Positions 46,501-54,129 of a DNA stretch of 64,000 bases are shown here, piece after piece. The stretch is from positions 21,784,965 through 21,848,964 of the forward strand of contig NC_059082.1 of assembly GCF_020497125.1 (NCBI RefSeq), in the 5' to 3' direction. Position 1 is the stretch's first letter. Each line of letters starts with the position of its first letter. This stretch comes from Mauremys mutica. Its lineage: Eukaryota; Chordata; Testudines; Geoemydidae. The translations under genes and the position numbers were made by a program. Below the pieces are notes generated by a model. The model saw only the letters and a list, made by a program, of their open reading frames with translations, was not told where the DNA came from and made no database searches.

Positions 46501-46720
46501 CCCCCGGGGCCGCTGCCCCCGGGGCGGTGGGGCCCACGAGGGACCGCAGGATGCTGGCAGTGTCTCCCCCCTGCGGCCGCGCAGCCTCCAGCTCCCGCAG
46601 CGCCGCGCTCAGCTCCCTCCACTGGCCCAGCAGGAAGAGCGTCCCCGCGGCGCTGAGCGCCGAGAGCAGCCCCACCGCGGCCAGCGAGCAGCGCAGCGCC
46701 CGGCCGCCGTCCCCCGGCAT
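10101..46720 (-). CDS. GLDN: GLDN (gliomedin), complete, ten coding exons, 531 aa
   Basis: Joining ten GT-AG exons on the minus strand (46720-46400, 40467-40416, 37640-37623, 32846-32739, 28737-28582, 27516-27397, 18357-18274, 18176-18051, 16861-16711, 10560-10101) gives 1596 nt: 531 codons plus TGA, with all phases consistent. Order of parts: short cytoplasmic N-terminus; membrane anchor about residues 12-32; R-X-K-R furin-type site at 76-79; Cys pair C115/C122; collagen-like Gly-X-Y about 125-210 and 219-242; linker; olfactomedin domain about 285-531. Human gliomedin is about 550 residues, so this copy is full length. Gliomedin is made by myelinating Schwann cells; shed and extracellular, it clusters neurofascin-186 and NrCAM and so sodium channels at nodes of Ranvier. 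Gene order with DMXL2 matches human. Confidence 0.97.
10823..11200 (+). mobile_element. Non-autonomous hAT element, CAGGGGCGGCTC family, copy 1
   Basis: The element starts caggggcggctctag and ends ctggagccggccctg, and is flanked by an exact 8-bp duplication, gataattc (10815-10822 and 11201-11208). The interior is very GC-rich with repeated 'tgcctgcgggagctc / gcggaccctccgcag' modules in alternating orientation. It has no transposase. Open frames on both strands across it are compositional. Confidence 0.92.
11579..12720. repeat. Older dispersed repeat, interrupted by a hAT insertion
   Basis: The segment has 'tagcccggtggttagagcactcacccagg ... caggagacctggtttcaaatgccc' and many 'cctaggcacctaaa' phrases. 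The same phrases recur at about 30840-31800 (gctggttcaggcactcacctgggatatgggagaccctggttcaa). The hAT copy at 12118-12425 splits it, so this repeat is the older of the two. The motif resembles a tRNA-like head, but I cannot classify it. Boundaries are approximate. Confidence 0.5.
12118..12425 (+). mobile_element. Non-autonomous hAT element, CAGGGGTTGGCAACC family, copy 1
   Basis: It begins caggggttggcaacc and ends ggttgcctacccctg. The flanks are ccctatag (12110-12117) and ccctacag (12426-12433), a 7/8 target duplication. Two other copies are in the window, at 54130-54418 (reverse) and 59917-60226. The interior is AT-rich and non-coding. Confidence 0.92.
13748..14105. mobile_element. Hairpin-ended repeat with GC-rich triplet-like tail
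   Basis: 13748-13865 is an imperfect palindrome: gggtatttttagtaaaagccatggaccggtcacgg faces ccgtgacctgtccatgacttgtactaaaaataccc in inverted sense around a short AT-rich loop. It is followed by GC-rich gctgctgctccggggggc-like repeats to about 14105. It is probably a DNA transposon remnant; no target duplication was located. Confidence 0.55.
14112..14205 (-). mobile_element. CR1 LINE fragment, minus orientation
   Basis: The text 'catagactttaagatcagaagtgaccatcatgatcatccagcttgatctgcacattgcaggccacagaa' is the reverse complement of a CR1 3' region and matches the longer copy at 23247-23620 base for base over most of its length. It is a short, old piece. Confidence 0.65.
16711..16861 (-). CDS. GLDN: GLDN exon 9, olfactomedin domain
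   Basis: 151 nt, phase 1 in and phase 2 out; donor GTAAGTC, acceptor CCCCTAAG. It encodes residues 330-378, beginning [20 protein letters not shown] and containing [19 protein letters not shown]. The NDS at 343-345 is a sequon. C358 (GCGHV) is the conserved olfactomedin Cys; C366 (NNC) occupies a position where I recall Ser in human gliomedin. Confidence 0.96.
16862..18050 (-). other. GLDN intron 8 (1189 bp)
   Basis: The donor is GTACTATGG. About 17270-17530 is a T-rich and A-rich stretch ('gaaaactttcccttgaaattg ... ttttcagctttccactgaaaagttgaaattttc') that looks like a dispersed low-complexity repeat. An eleven-base C run lies near 17166. No gene is visible. Confidence 0.8.
18051..18176 (-). 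CDS. GLDN: GLDN exon 8, start of the olfactomedin domain
   Basis: 126 nt, phase 1-1; acceptor TTGCTATTAG, donor GTACTATGG. The split codon G|AA gives E287, then [29 protein letters not shown] and [12 protein letters not shown] (287-329). The FGTWMR and [10 protein letters not shown] phrases are the opening strands of the olfactomedin propeller. C288 is a candidate partner for a later Cys. Confidence 0.96.
18177..18273 (-). other. GLDN intron 7 (97 bp)
   Basis: This is a very short intron: donor GTAACTT, acceptor CTATTAG. It is the only GLDN intron under 1 kb, the rest being 1.07 to 9.04 kb. Nothing else lies in it. Confidence 0.9.
18274..18357 (-). CDS. GLDN: GLDN exon 7, linker before the olfactomedin domain
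   Basis: 84 nt, phase 1-1; acceptor AATTTTAG, donor GTAACTT. It encodes residues 259-286: [20 protein letters not shown], then NGYHPKKA. The [16 protein letters not shown] stretch is highly characteristic of gliomedin and follows the collagen-like part. Confidence 0.97.
18925..19213. mobile_element. Short DNA transposon (MITE), second copy of the GGGCTTGTCTAC family
   Basis: It opens agggcttgtctgcactatgctttagtccacacc and closes gactaaagcaccatgtagacaaaccc, matching the 645-890 copy at both ends and inside (cacactaaacg, gggaacttttagtg, ctaaaatttacacc). It is more diverged, with mutated termini. Confidence 0.65.
19277..19480 (+). mobile_element. MIR-like (CORE) SINE remnant
   Basis: The text 'ggcagcacaatctagtggaccgagcataggactggagctaggaatc ... 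ctgtttctgccactggctcactcggtggccttgtctaagttacttggcttctc' follows the usual MIR order (tRNA-like head, then CORE). It is old and interrupted by small indels. Confidence 0.7.
21032..21332 (-). mobile_element. Non-autonomous hAT element, CAGGGGCGGCTC family, copy 2
   Basis: It starts cagcagcggctccaggc and ends ctagagccgcccctg, so it is reversed relative to the 10823-11200 copy. It is flanked by an exact 8-bp duplication cttgagag (21024-21031 and 21333-21340). The interior consists of cttgcctgcgggaggtc / cctcccacaggcaag modules in both orientations. Confidence 0.92.
21528..22302 (+). mobile_element. Non-autonomous hAT element, CAGGGGCAGGCAAACTTTTTGGCC family
   Basis: The termini are caggggcaggcaaactttttggcc and ggccatagtttgcccacccctg in inverted order. 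The flanks ggatagag (21520-21527) and agatagag (22303-22310) make a 7/8 target duplication. The 775-bp interior is a G-rich gggctggg-type repeat followed by cagctcccattggcc palindromes. A 257-codon open frame runs through it but reads as low-complexity Gly/Trp/Ser and is not a gene. Confidence 0.9.
23247..23620 (-). mobile_element. CR1 LINE 3' piece, minus orientation
   Basis: 'catagatgttaagactttaaggtcagaagggaccattatgatcatctagtctgacctcctgcacaatgcaggcc' is a CR1 3' end read backwards, continuing with 'ggaaaattccttcccaacc' and 'gtgggcaagactcaccaaccagacac'. No intact reading frame remains. Confidence 0.75.
26428..26545 (+). mobile_element. MIR-like SINE remnant
   Basis: 'acttggctttatattctggttctgacaattatttgccgtgtgatgttgggctaatcaccc' follows the MIR CORE order (ctctgccacttactagctgtgtgaccttgggcaa in the canonical form), with many substitutions. 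Confidence 0.55.
27397..27516 (-). CDS. GLDN: GLDN exon 6, second collagen-like segment
   Basis: 120 nt, phase 1-1; acceptor TCTACCTAG, donor GTGGGTG. The gliomedin frame reads [39 protein letters not shown] and TG (residues 219-259). It carries seven consecutive Gly-X-Y triplets, then a basic KRKAK run in the linker where extracellular processing of gliomedin is expected. The longer open frames here in other registers are shadows. Confidence 0.95.
27517..28581 (-). other. GLDN intron 5 (1065 bp)
   Basis: The donor is GTAGGAGG and the acceptor TCTACCTAG. I see no clear repeat and no gene in this interval. Confidence 0.85.
28582..28737 (-). CDS. GLDN: GLDN exon 5, collagen-like segment
   Basis: 156 nt, phase 1-1; acceptor CATGCCTAG, donor GTAGGAGG. 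It encodes G167 to residue 218: [40 protein letters not shown], then [12 protein letters not shown]. Gly occupies every third position until ANNDVISE breaks the helix, giving an interruption before exon 6. It is rich in KGE/KGD charged triplets. Confidence 0.97.
30725..30850 (+). mobile_element. MIR-like SINE remnant
   Basis: 'gggctctattccagctctgccacagacatgggtgtgaccttgagcaagtcagtcagg' is the CORE part of MIR in its usual order. Short and old. Confidence 0.6.
30840..31800. repeat. Dispersed repeat related to 11579-12720
   Basis: It shares 'gctggttcaggcactcacctgggatatgggagaccctggttcaa' (31205-31250) and, inverted, 'ggactggatccttgatcccccacctcccaagtgaatgctccaaccaccaggct' (31395-31450), plus 'cctaggcacctatg' phrases, with the repeat in intron 9. 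Two facing copies make it partly palindromic. Class unknown; edges approximate. Confidence 0.5.
31849..32162. repeat. Large near-perfect inverted repeat (131-bp arms) with an extra inverted arm tip
   Basis: 31875-32005 and 32032-32162 are reverse complements over 131 bp with only four mismatches by my hand alignment and no indel, separated by 26 bp. In addition 31849-31870 is the exact reverse complement of the first 22 bases of the left arm, with a 4-nt loop (tagt). The core carries 'gggttacagtgcctaacacagtggggtcc', a dispersed-repeat tail. The arrangement looks like snap-back template switching rather than a standard transposon. Confidence 0.9.
32739..32846 (-). CDS. GLDN: GLDN exon 4, first main collagen-like segment
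   Basis: 108 nt, a classic collagen exon size, phase 1-1; acceptor TTTGTTCAG, donor GTATTTTC. It encodes G131 through residue 166: [20 protein letters not shown], then [16 protein letters not shown], with Gly at every third position throughout. It joins the 18-nt exon without breaking the triplet. Confidence 0.97.
33325..33475 (+). mobile_element. MIR-like SINE remnant
   Basis: 'gactgtgtgatcttagacaagtcatg ... tgtcaaataagaataacacttgcctacctactgtaaggattaagtaa' matches the middle and 3' part of MIR in order, with substitutions. Confidence 0.6.
34936..35268. mobile_element. Foldback hAT-type MITE, CAGTGTTTCCCAAACTTG family, copy 2
   Basis: Exact inverted ends cagtgtttcccaaacttgg and ccaagtttgggaaacactg. 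The flanks atttatta (34928-34935) and atttatga (35269-35276) form a 7/8 target duplication typical of hAT. The interior shares the cagctcccattggcc and gtttacctgcc modules of the 1055-1368 copy. Confidence 0.9.
35971..36154 (+). mobile_element. tRNA-derived SINE with CR1-like 3' tail
   Basis: An A-box-like tagctcagtggtttgagc lies near 35980 and a B-box-like ggttgtgagttcaatgcc near 36018, followed by a tRNA-unrelated body and the tail ggttggactagatgacctctgaggtcccttccaacc...tattctatgattct, which is the CR1 3' end. This combination is known for the tRNA-Lys-type SINEs of turtles. It is not a functional tRNA gene: the head does not close into an acceptor stem. Confidence 0.88.
37623..37640 (-). 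CDS. GLDN: GLDN exon 3, 18-nt microexon
   Basis: The sequence GCCCTCCAGGCTCCCCAG on the minus strand sits between acceptor TTTAG and donor GTAAGATAC. With the G left over from exon 2 it reads G-P-P-G-S-P and passes G to exon 4 (phase 1-1). It adds exactly two Gly-X-Y triplets. It was found by searching for the phase-matched piece linking exon 2 and exon 4; the total frame is also open without it, so inclusion rests on the splice sites and on collagen character. Confidence 0.85.
37641..40415 (-). other. GLDN intron 2 (2775 bp)
   Basis: The donor is GTATGTTTTC and the acceptor TTGGTTTAG. Apart from the 90-bp insertion at 38057-38146 and a short TAC run at 40203-40216, I see nothing nameable. 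Confidence 0.85.
38057..38146. mobile_element. Short insertion with 11-bp target duplication
   Basis: The 90-bp body includes 'tttgttagtctctaaggtgccacaagtactcctcttctttttgcagatacagactaacatggctgaaacctgt', a phrase found very widely in turtle genomes and, I believe, linked to Penelope-like elements. It is bracketed by cattaattatt at 38046-38056 and 38147-38157, an exact 11-bp repeat. The first 'tgttagtctc' is itself partly duplicated. The class assignment is from memory. Confidence 0.65.
40416..40467 (-). CDS. GLDN: GLDN exon 2
   Basis: 52 nt, phase 0 in and phase 1 out; acceptor ATGTTAG, donor GTATGTTTTC. It reads [17 protein letters not shown] plus G (residues 108-125). The sequence is the conserved juxta-collagen block of gliomedin, with C115 and C122 and an N-S-T sequon at 116-118. 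It is too short to appear as an ORF and was found by looking for this block between exon 1 and exon 3. Confidence 0.97.
42630..43349. mobile_element. Non-autonomous hAT (Charlie-like) element, CAGAGGTTCTCAAACTG family
   Basis: The termini cagaggttctcaaactg and gttcgagaaccactg are inverted copies. The flanks gtctacct (42622-42629) and gtctatct (43350-43357) form a 7/8 target duplication. The interior includes 'ggtccgcggatagttccctctaaggtgcacacctg', which looks like a second repeat nested inside, and a G-rich ggtgggagggggcagtggggtg region. Confidence 0.88.
44708..44932 (-). mobile_element. Non-autonomous hAT element, CAGGGGCGGCTC family, copy 3
   Basis: It starts cagggctggctccagac and ends ctagagccgcccctg, bracketed by an exact 8-bp duplication agtaaggg (44700-44707 and 44933-44940). 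At 225 bp it is the shortest of the three copies, with fewer internal GC-rich modules. Confidence 0.92.
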
Positions 46721-46960
46721 CCCCGGCCCGGAGGCGCGCTCGGGCAGGATCCGAGCGGCTGCGGCTCCCCGGCGCTAGCGGGCAGGCGGGGGCGGAGCGG
46801 CGCTGCGGCCAGGGGACTCGCAGCCTGCGGCTCCGGGACTGGCTTTATGGCCCCGGGCACCGTGGGCTGCTTCCACCGCCAGCCACAGAGCCGCCGGGGT
46901 GACGAGGCGGAATGAATGCGAGAGGCGGGCGCCGCGGGGACGGGGAGCAAGAGGCACGGG
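46380..46960 (-). promoter_or_regulatory. CpG-rich putative GLDN promoter and first exon
   Basis: CpG dinucleotides are dense from about 46390 to 46960 and sparse outside. A GC-box-like gggggcggagcgg is at about 46786-46798. I found no TATA box at a convincing distance, and the transcription start is not determined. Because the neighbour upstream is expected to be CYP19A1 in opposite orientation, the island might act on both sides, but nothing in the sequence shows this. Confidence 0.6.
46400..46720 (-). CDS. GLDN: GLDN exon 1, start codon, membrane anchor and furin-type site
   Basis: 321 nt (107 codons), donor GTAGGGGGC, phase 0. The ATG at 46720-46718 has G at -3. Residues 11-32 ([20 protein letters not shown] and on) form a hydrophobic signal-anchor for a type II protein; [14 protein letters not shown] is a short helical segment; RHKR at 76-79 fits R-X-K-R; and [17 protein letters not shown] is the conserved end of the exon. 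GC content is very high, unlike all other exons. Confidence 0.96.
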
Positions 46961-46965
46961 GGCGG

Positions 46966-47410
46966 GACACGGGGGACCTGGCCCGGGGCAGGGCGAGGGA
47001 CACAGGGGCAGGGACACGGGGGACCTGGCCCAGGGCAGGGGACACGGGGGACCTGGCCCGGGGCAGGGCGAGGGACACAGGGGCAGGGACACGGGGGACC
47101 TGGCCCAGGGGCACGGCGGGGGACACAGGATACCTGGCCCTGGGACAGGGCGGGGCAGACAGGAGACATGGCCCGGGACAGGGCAGGGACACGGGAGACC
47201 TGGCCCCGGGGCGGGGGACCTGGGGGCAGGGGACATAGGGGCAGGGACACGGGGGACCAGGCCCTGGGGCACGGCGGGGACACGAGAGACCTGGCACTGG
47301 GGCAGGGACATAGGGGACCTGGCACTGAGGCAAGGGACATGGGGGCAGGGACACAGGGGACCTGGCACTGGGGGCGCAGAGGGCAGGAACAGGGGGTGGG
47401 GGGGACAAGG
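46966..47410. repeat. G-rich minisatellite directly upstream of GLDN
   Basis: Tandem, degenerate units of the type gacacgggggacctggcccggggcag. A 75-bp higher-order unit starting at 46966 is repeated from 47041 almost identically, then decays toward 47410 into shorter variants (gacctggcactggggcagg). The long open frames on both strands here (up to 344 codons, Pro/Cys/Val-rich on the minus strand) are products of the repeat. Confidence 0.9.
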
Positions 47411-48405
47411 ACACAGGAGATCTGGTATATGGACTGGGCAGGGGACAAGGAGGAGGGACAGGTTTCTGGCACACACGGGATCAGCACACAGGATCCGAAA
47501 GAGCGGTTCTAGGCACACGAGGATCCAAGGCCCAGAGGATAGGGCAAGTACAGGCACACAGGAGTGGAGGGTCAGCGACTGAGAAGTGAGTATAAGGGAT
47601 ACAGCTGAGCTGACAAGGGTCAGTGAATCAGGCATAGGGGTTCGGGGTACAGAGAAGGGTGGATGCAGTTGGGAGATGAAGGAGAACAGGTACCAGAGTA
47701 TGGGACAGAGGCTCAGGACAAATACAATCAGAGATTGGGGCAGGGAGCAGCAGCATGGGACAAGGTTAAGGGAATGAGGATGATGGAAAAAGATCTGGAA
47801 GATGGGCACAGTGCCAAGGGATAGGGAAAGAGGGGCAGAGGATCTAGGTTAGGACACTCATTACAACCTCTGGCTGAAATATTCATAGTGGGCATGTAAA
47901 ATTATGAACGCAAAATCCCTGTTTACATTGATTTGTTTAGGTACCTAAAGTTAAGCATCCACTTTGAAATTGTTTGCCTTGACCTTTGCCCCTGAAAATT
48001 GAAATTAGGTCAGGATATTGTTATGGGAAATTGCAGGACAGCCAAGGGGGAAGACAACCTTTACTCCTTGTTGCCTCCAACCATGATAGACATTTAGGTG
48101 CTTAAGTAGACATCACTACTTCCACTGTCTGGGGTACTATTGTGCTTCTGGCCATATTATAAGGATAGCTGTATTACATCCCATTTTGCTGCTTGTTAAA
48201 ATGATTCCTGTATATCTACAATATAATTTTGTAATTTAGAAAAGCAACTTGATGTTTTCAAAAGGTACCATTTAATTCACTAATAACCATTTAAATAGTG
48301 TTATGGCTGTAGAACTGGGCACACCACCAAAAGCCTTATGAAAATTCACTTTTTATGATCATAAATGAATTATTTTACTCCAATGTGCTGTGTGGGAGAT
48401 ATAAA

Positions 48406-48509
48406 CCAAATTCTGCTCCCAGTTACCAATGTAAATCCCAGCGTACCTCCAGAGAAATCAATGGAGTTACTCAGGATTTATCAATGGTGTAAATCAGAGC
48501 AGAATTTGG
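48406..48509. repeat. Palindromic foldback repeat (~100 bp)
   Basis: ccaaattctgctcccagtta faces taaatcagagcagaatttgg in inverted sense, with the loop agaaatcaatggagttac. Similar foldbacks with a 'tcaatgg' loop recur across the window (for example 43480-43580 and 62889-62968). Confidence 0.7.
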
Positions 48510-51500
48510 CCCATAAATGTTACAATTTTCATACAAATCTCCAAAAGACTTTAACCCTTGAAAGAAGGGTTAAAACATCTAATTACTAAAGAAAAAATGT
48601 GTGTATGTATAAACACACGAGAGCACACACAGAAATTCAAGGTCAGTGCCAAAGCCACTGCTTTTTCCCATGTAACAATTATGCAGGTTAACCCTTCCAA
48701 AGAGTTTGCTAGCTTTTGGGGGTTTGTGAGACAACTTACAGGCCGAATTCACTTTCATTTACACTCCATTGATTTCAGTGGCATTACTCCAAATTTACAT
48801 CAATGTACCTGCAAGCTGAATTTGGCTATATCACACACAGAACACAAAGAGATTAAAATAATTAATGGATGGTTATAAAATGTGAATTTATAGTCATAGC
48901 TGATGGGCTGGACAAATTTCCTCTCCCACTTTCTGATTAGAGAACAACCATAGCAGAGACTATCCAGAGCATTCACCCCAGATTTTATACCAAGCCTAGT
49001 GCTTGCTTTGCCAGGGCACGGAAGTTTAGCTAGTATTGTGTGGATAATCTTGCCATGCAGGAATATTAAATAAAGTTAATTGATTATGTATTAGGTTACA
49101 GCCTGGAAATGGGCAGAGCTGAGGTTATGGATCCAGAGCTGGAATGTTTGGTTCAAAACCAAATCAGGGCTTAGGGTTTGATGGTGCTGAAACCTGTAAG
49201 CTGTTCTTTAAATCAATTGATCTTAAGAACTCCCCACCATTTTAAATGGGAGAAACCTCACAAGAGGGGTTCCCTATTCTTGGGCAGAAATCTTATCAGA
49301 ATGGCCATTTTCTGGAAATTTCAGCCACCTCTCAACCAGAACCAGAAAGCTGCAGCTTCAGATCTGACCTAGAATTTGAAACAACCCTCAAATGCCTCTG
49401 ATTTTGGCTTCTCTCTAATAAAGGCAGTTCTGATCCAAAGCATTTCACATATTGTAAAGGAGCCAAGTTGGGGTGGGGTGGGGAACAAAAATACAGCTCC
49501 ACCGTACTAAAGCCTCGTTATGTATAAAAAGCCCCAACATGAAAAACAGTTGGTCACTTCAAAAGTTAAGTTAAAGAATACAAAAGCAGGGATAATTTCC
49601 TAAATTCATTGTTCACATATGTGAGTATATGAACCCTGTAGGCAGGGTGAGGGCAAAGGAACTTAACTGAGGTCCTGAGTGATAAAATTTCCATTGGCTT
49701 TGGTGGGAGCAGGGATGGATCCTGGGTCTTGTTTACTTGACCATTAGGATGACTTTTTAATGTGGCTCTTTTATATAGCTGTTGCTCCTTCTTAGTTAGC
49801 TACAGTAGACAAGTTTAGAATTTAGTTAGTAATAGTGGCTTATTATCTATCTGAATATCCACCTGTCTACACCAGGGTCACGTCCACAGTGTCCAGGCAG
49901 CTTTCAAAAAAGTACTTAAAAATTAGGTCTTCTGTTTCTCTTCCTCCCCTTTCCCAATTAGCAGGAGTTTGCCACCTCCTCTCTCCCTCCTCATTCCACA
50001 CCCATCTCTAAGTGAAAGCTAAGACAAAGAATGAGACTTACATTTCATTCTGAAGGCAGAGAGATTCAGGATCATACTGCTCTCTTTCATGAGTGAATTC
50101 CATAGACAAGGACCTGATGCCAAGAAGGCTCCATATCCCAAGCTTACAAATCCATTCTTGTGCTTGACAATTCTGTTGTTCCATGGAACACAGCTGTTGT
50201 AGGATGCTGTGGTCATGAAGAGGGAGGCAGTCTTGCAAGTAGCTCAGACATATTTCTGGTAGCTTGAAAAATGCCTTTTATGCCTGTTTAGAAAGTAGAT
50301 TTGGAAAATCTGTTTCAATATATTTTGTAAATCCCTTCTACTTTATGGATTGTGGACCGGTTACACTATCACAAATCCTTCAATTGTGCTCATGATGTGT
50401 CAGACAACCACATTAAGTCCCCCCCTTTTTTTGAGCCTCCTCCATCCCCCCAAATGTGTCAGGATTCCACACACCTCAAATTAGCTGATTTTATTTTTTA
50501 AGAGAACCCACATGTACAGTATACAGTAAACTGTGCAAAATGTCAGGATAGAAGGAAAACTGCAACCACAGATGCTAAATCTCTTCACACCTCTTTGGGG
50601 GAGAGTGGCAGTAGAAACGTGAACAAAAGACATAACAATAAGGACAATCATTAAAATTTCGATCACGTTATGATACAGTATTGTCTGAGCTCTCGCAAGG
50701 CCACCGCAGATAAACCATTAATGATGGCATTGTACAGATAATGTCATGTGCAGCAGATATCTTTTTGTGGAATGAATGAATGGCGTCTCAGAGTGTCTTC
50801 TGATGATAGAATGTAAAATAGTGACATTCACGGCAACCATGACAAAAAAAACCTAAGTGAAGCCATTCAACTTGAATTAACTACACTGAAATTATCGTAC
50901 GATTTTATTTACGTTTGAATAGTTTTTTGTGATAATGAAGATAGCAAGTAGACTTGTTTACTCTGTCAACTGATAGCCTCACCGATTATAAAAATGTACT
51001 GTTGAGCTTTATTTTGCTTATGGCATTAGCCTTGTGAAAAAGACAATACAACCATGAATGAAAATGCATAAAACAGACCCTGTCCTAAAGAAACATAATT
51101 TATAATTACATTGATGCAATAAAACCACTAAACATCCATCATAACAGCAAACTAATTAGAATTTGTCTCCTTTTAAGGCCATAAATGGCCCTACGTGGAA
51201 CTGCATTCCAGAGATTGTATAACGTAACATACAATGATTCTTCATCTTTTATTGTCCATTTCAGAGTACAGTGACTGACTAAAGAGCATAATAATCATGA
51301 GCCACTATTTGGAGAATAGTGGAAGTGATACAGCATTCTGTTTATCCATCTGTCCAATTTTGAAGGGGATTTGGGTTTTATCTTTATTATGGTTAAACAC
51401 TGGGGTACATCCTGCTCCTTGTGAACATCCCAAGTAAGGCTATGAACAAGGAAATTCCTTGGTTGTCAGAGGTATTGAATCTTTCCCCTTCAGTCCCAGG

Positions 51501-52964
51501 CTACAAGGCTGCATTGGATCTGTTCCACAGCTGCCAATATAGCATGGAATTTGCAAAGGCCTCAGTGGTTGCTGTGCCGCTCACATCACAGGGGACTTGC
51601 ATTGTCATGGATACATTTGCTACACCTTGCCTAGAAACCTCACCTGGTGGAGTGCGAGGAGCCCCTACAGAGCACAAAGCTACAGCACATAGAAGAGTAT
51701 GAAACCTCTGCATGGGTTCCCTTAGCCTTTCCACCAATAGTAGTAAATATTTATATTATGATAGTGCATGGATCAGGACTGGGGCCCCATCGTACAAAGG
51801 GAAAAGAAACAATCCTGGTCCTGAAGAGTTAATAGTCTAAAGAAAGCTTGGGGAATAGGAACAAAAATTGGCCCACTGTATTGCAATATCTGTAAACAGC
51901 TTTTAAAAATGTCACTAACTTAATCCATGGTAGATTGATTGCAATGGAAAATTCAATTCTGTTTACTCACTAAAACAGCAGAAAAAGTCTACAGTGGAAA
52001 TTCAAGCATTCCCACAACCCCACACCAACGTACCATATGTCAGACTCCTGACTTGTACGAATCTCATCCTCTAAGAGTGAGAAAATTCCCCCTTCCTCCC
52101 CTCCCACACATTCAGTTGTTGGTTTGTAGAGACTGTCCAAAGAATGCTAGTAAGAGTTTCAGTTTATGTGGAGGGGATTCCATGGGGACCTTTGGGTCAA
52201 ATTTTCAAAAGTGTGTGCTCAATTCACACATGCATTAGAATTTGCATCAGTGGAAGCCTGGCACATGAAAGAATGCTTAAATTTAGCCCATGTTCTTTAG
52301 GAACTAGACTGAAATGGTCAATTTAATTCATACAAGCCACAGATCAGCTGTCGTATCTGTCAAAATCTACCAGTGCAGCCATAGTTCAAACTAACAGCAA
52401 AGAGTTGAAAGGCTCAGTATCCTAATGATCATCCCAGGCTATCCTGTTCCCCTCAAAAATACTCTTGATTGCTCAATTATTGGGGCAGAGGATGGATGCA
52501 GACAGAGCAAGGCACACCATCTTGCTTAAATAATCCTCTCATATAGATTTTTTTTAATTGTTATTGTGCAAAAATGTAATTGTATATTTCAATTCATTCT
52601 ACTCTCAGTGGCATACACTAGAAAATGGAGCAGGCTTTGTCTGACATAAACAATGCTGAAAGCTGAATTGAGTGCTGAGACAATTGAGGATGAGCTGCGT
52701 GTAAGATAAAGGACAAATCTTCCTCTCATGATGTTAATGGAAAAAATGAGCCTGATTTTTAAGCTAATCAAATTTTGCTCTCTATGTGAATTCTTAGAAA
52801 TGTGAAAATATAAACCTTTTCACTGTACTCGTTAAGGGAAAGAAAAAAAGACTGCTGTGTCCTTATACCTTTCAATGAAAACCAATAGATTTGACTATAT
52901 TATTATCTGCCAAGATGGGGATTCAACATGTGGATTGAACATACTTATTTTAGGATTCTCCTGC

Positions 52965-53195
52965 CGGCTGGAAGCTGTTTATGTGGATTGGACAAGAACA
53001 TCCTTTGGATTCTGACAGATGGTGAAGAACAGATGAACTGTTCAGCAAGATGGATCAGCACCTCACCAAACACTGCTTGAAGCATGGTTTCTTGTACTTT
53101 TCTCTGGAGTATCTGGTCCTGGCTACTGTTGGTGACAGGACACTAGACTAGATGGACCACTGGTCTGATACAGTTTGGTGATTCCTGTGAGGACC
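52965..53195 (+). mobile_element. CR1-related LINE or SINE 3' tail
   Basis: 'gcttgaagcatggtttcttg ... ctggctactgttggtgacaggacactagactagatggaccactggtctgatacagt' is a common amniote repeat end of CR1/L3 type. There is no coding capacity. Family name not resolved. Confidence 0.6.
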
Positions 53196-54129
53196 ATCAT
53201 TGTCTTACTGTGGCTGTTACTTTGTTTTAAAATGTTAAAAGACCCCCTTCAGCATATGAGAAGGAGATTCCGAGTTTTGAATCATATTAAGTCCTGTTCT
53301 ATTCACCTTGGAAGGAACCGCTCATGCATGTTTGAAATGTCTTTGCAATATTTATGGGACAGCTCCAGCAATAAGTGCATCTAATTCTGTACACATCTTC
53401 ACAAATATGAAGTAATTCCAGAGTTTATATCAGTGAATGAAACTGATGTCAGAATCTGGCCCATTCCATTTCTGCATAGAGGAACTGAGCTGTTTAAATT
53501 ATAGACAGAAAAAGGACAATTTTGGTCTTGTTTACATTCAGGAGAGATCAGTCTTTTCATGGGAAGAAACCACACATACCCATTTAAAATACACTAGAAA
53601 GATTCATAAGATTAGTATTTATAAATATGTATCCCATGATGCAAGACCTGAGTGGGAAGATGCTTACTGGAGAAAGCAGTGAAATAAATATCCAGACTTG
53701 TTGGCAAAAGGACTTGAACAATAAGAAATTCAATTCAAATGAAACGATGTCAATAGAAACATAAGAAATGCATACTTTTACCAAAACAGCAACCAATAGA
53801 AAACAAAGAAATCAGTGTCACAGATTGTACATTACACATTACTAGGATAAGTGAAATAAAGTACAGAAGGACATGACAGGAACAAACATCCAAATGTTTC
53901 ACTATATAGGGTAACATCTAAAAAGCAGCAATTTTACATAAAGATAAGCCTGCTGTGGGAAAAAAGTAAAATCTGCCTACAGAACATCAAGTAATTCTTT
54001 AGCTAAGCAAATTGTAGGTAAAAACAAGGGCCAGATCCTTGGCCTCTCTAAAGTTCCCTTTGTGCCACTACAGCAGCATAAGTGGACTTAAAAGCTACCT
54101 TAAGAAACCAGCTAGGGATTCCTGTAATG

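Larger units (their letters stand above)
47411..54129. other. Intergenic DNA upstream of GLDN, no gene recognised
   Basis: GC content falls to background after about 47.8 kb. I see foldback-family pieces (48406-48509, 48741-48830), a fragment near 50040-50230 ('gaattccatagacaaggacctgatgcc') that looks like an old repeat, a dispersed-repeat tail at about 51735-51845, and a CR1-type tail at 52965-53195. No aromatase or other coding exon was recognised on either strand. Confidence 0.6.

Noticed and set aside
46966..47410. CRISPR array or similar spaced repeat
   Set aside because: The units are degenerate and directly tandem, with no unique spacers, in a vertebrate CpG-island setting.
46609..47809. 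Long open frames of up to 344 codons on the minus strand, and 227 and 198 codons on the plus strand
   Set aside because: They lie in the CpG island and G-rich minisatellite, are Pro/Cys- or Gly/Asp-repeat peptides, occur in several frames at once, and match no family I know. They reflect base composition.
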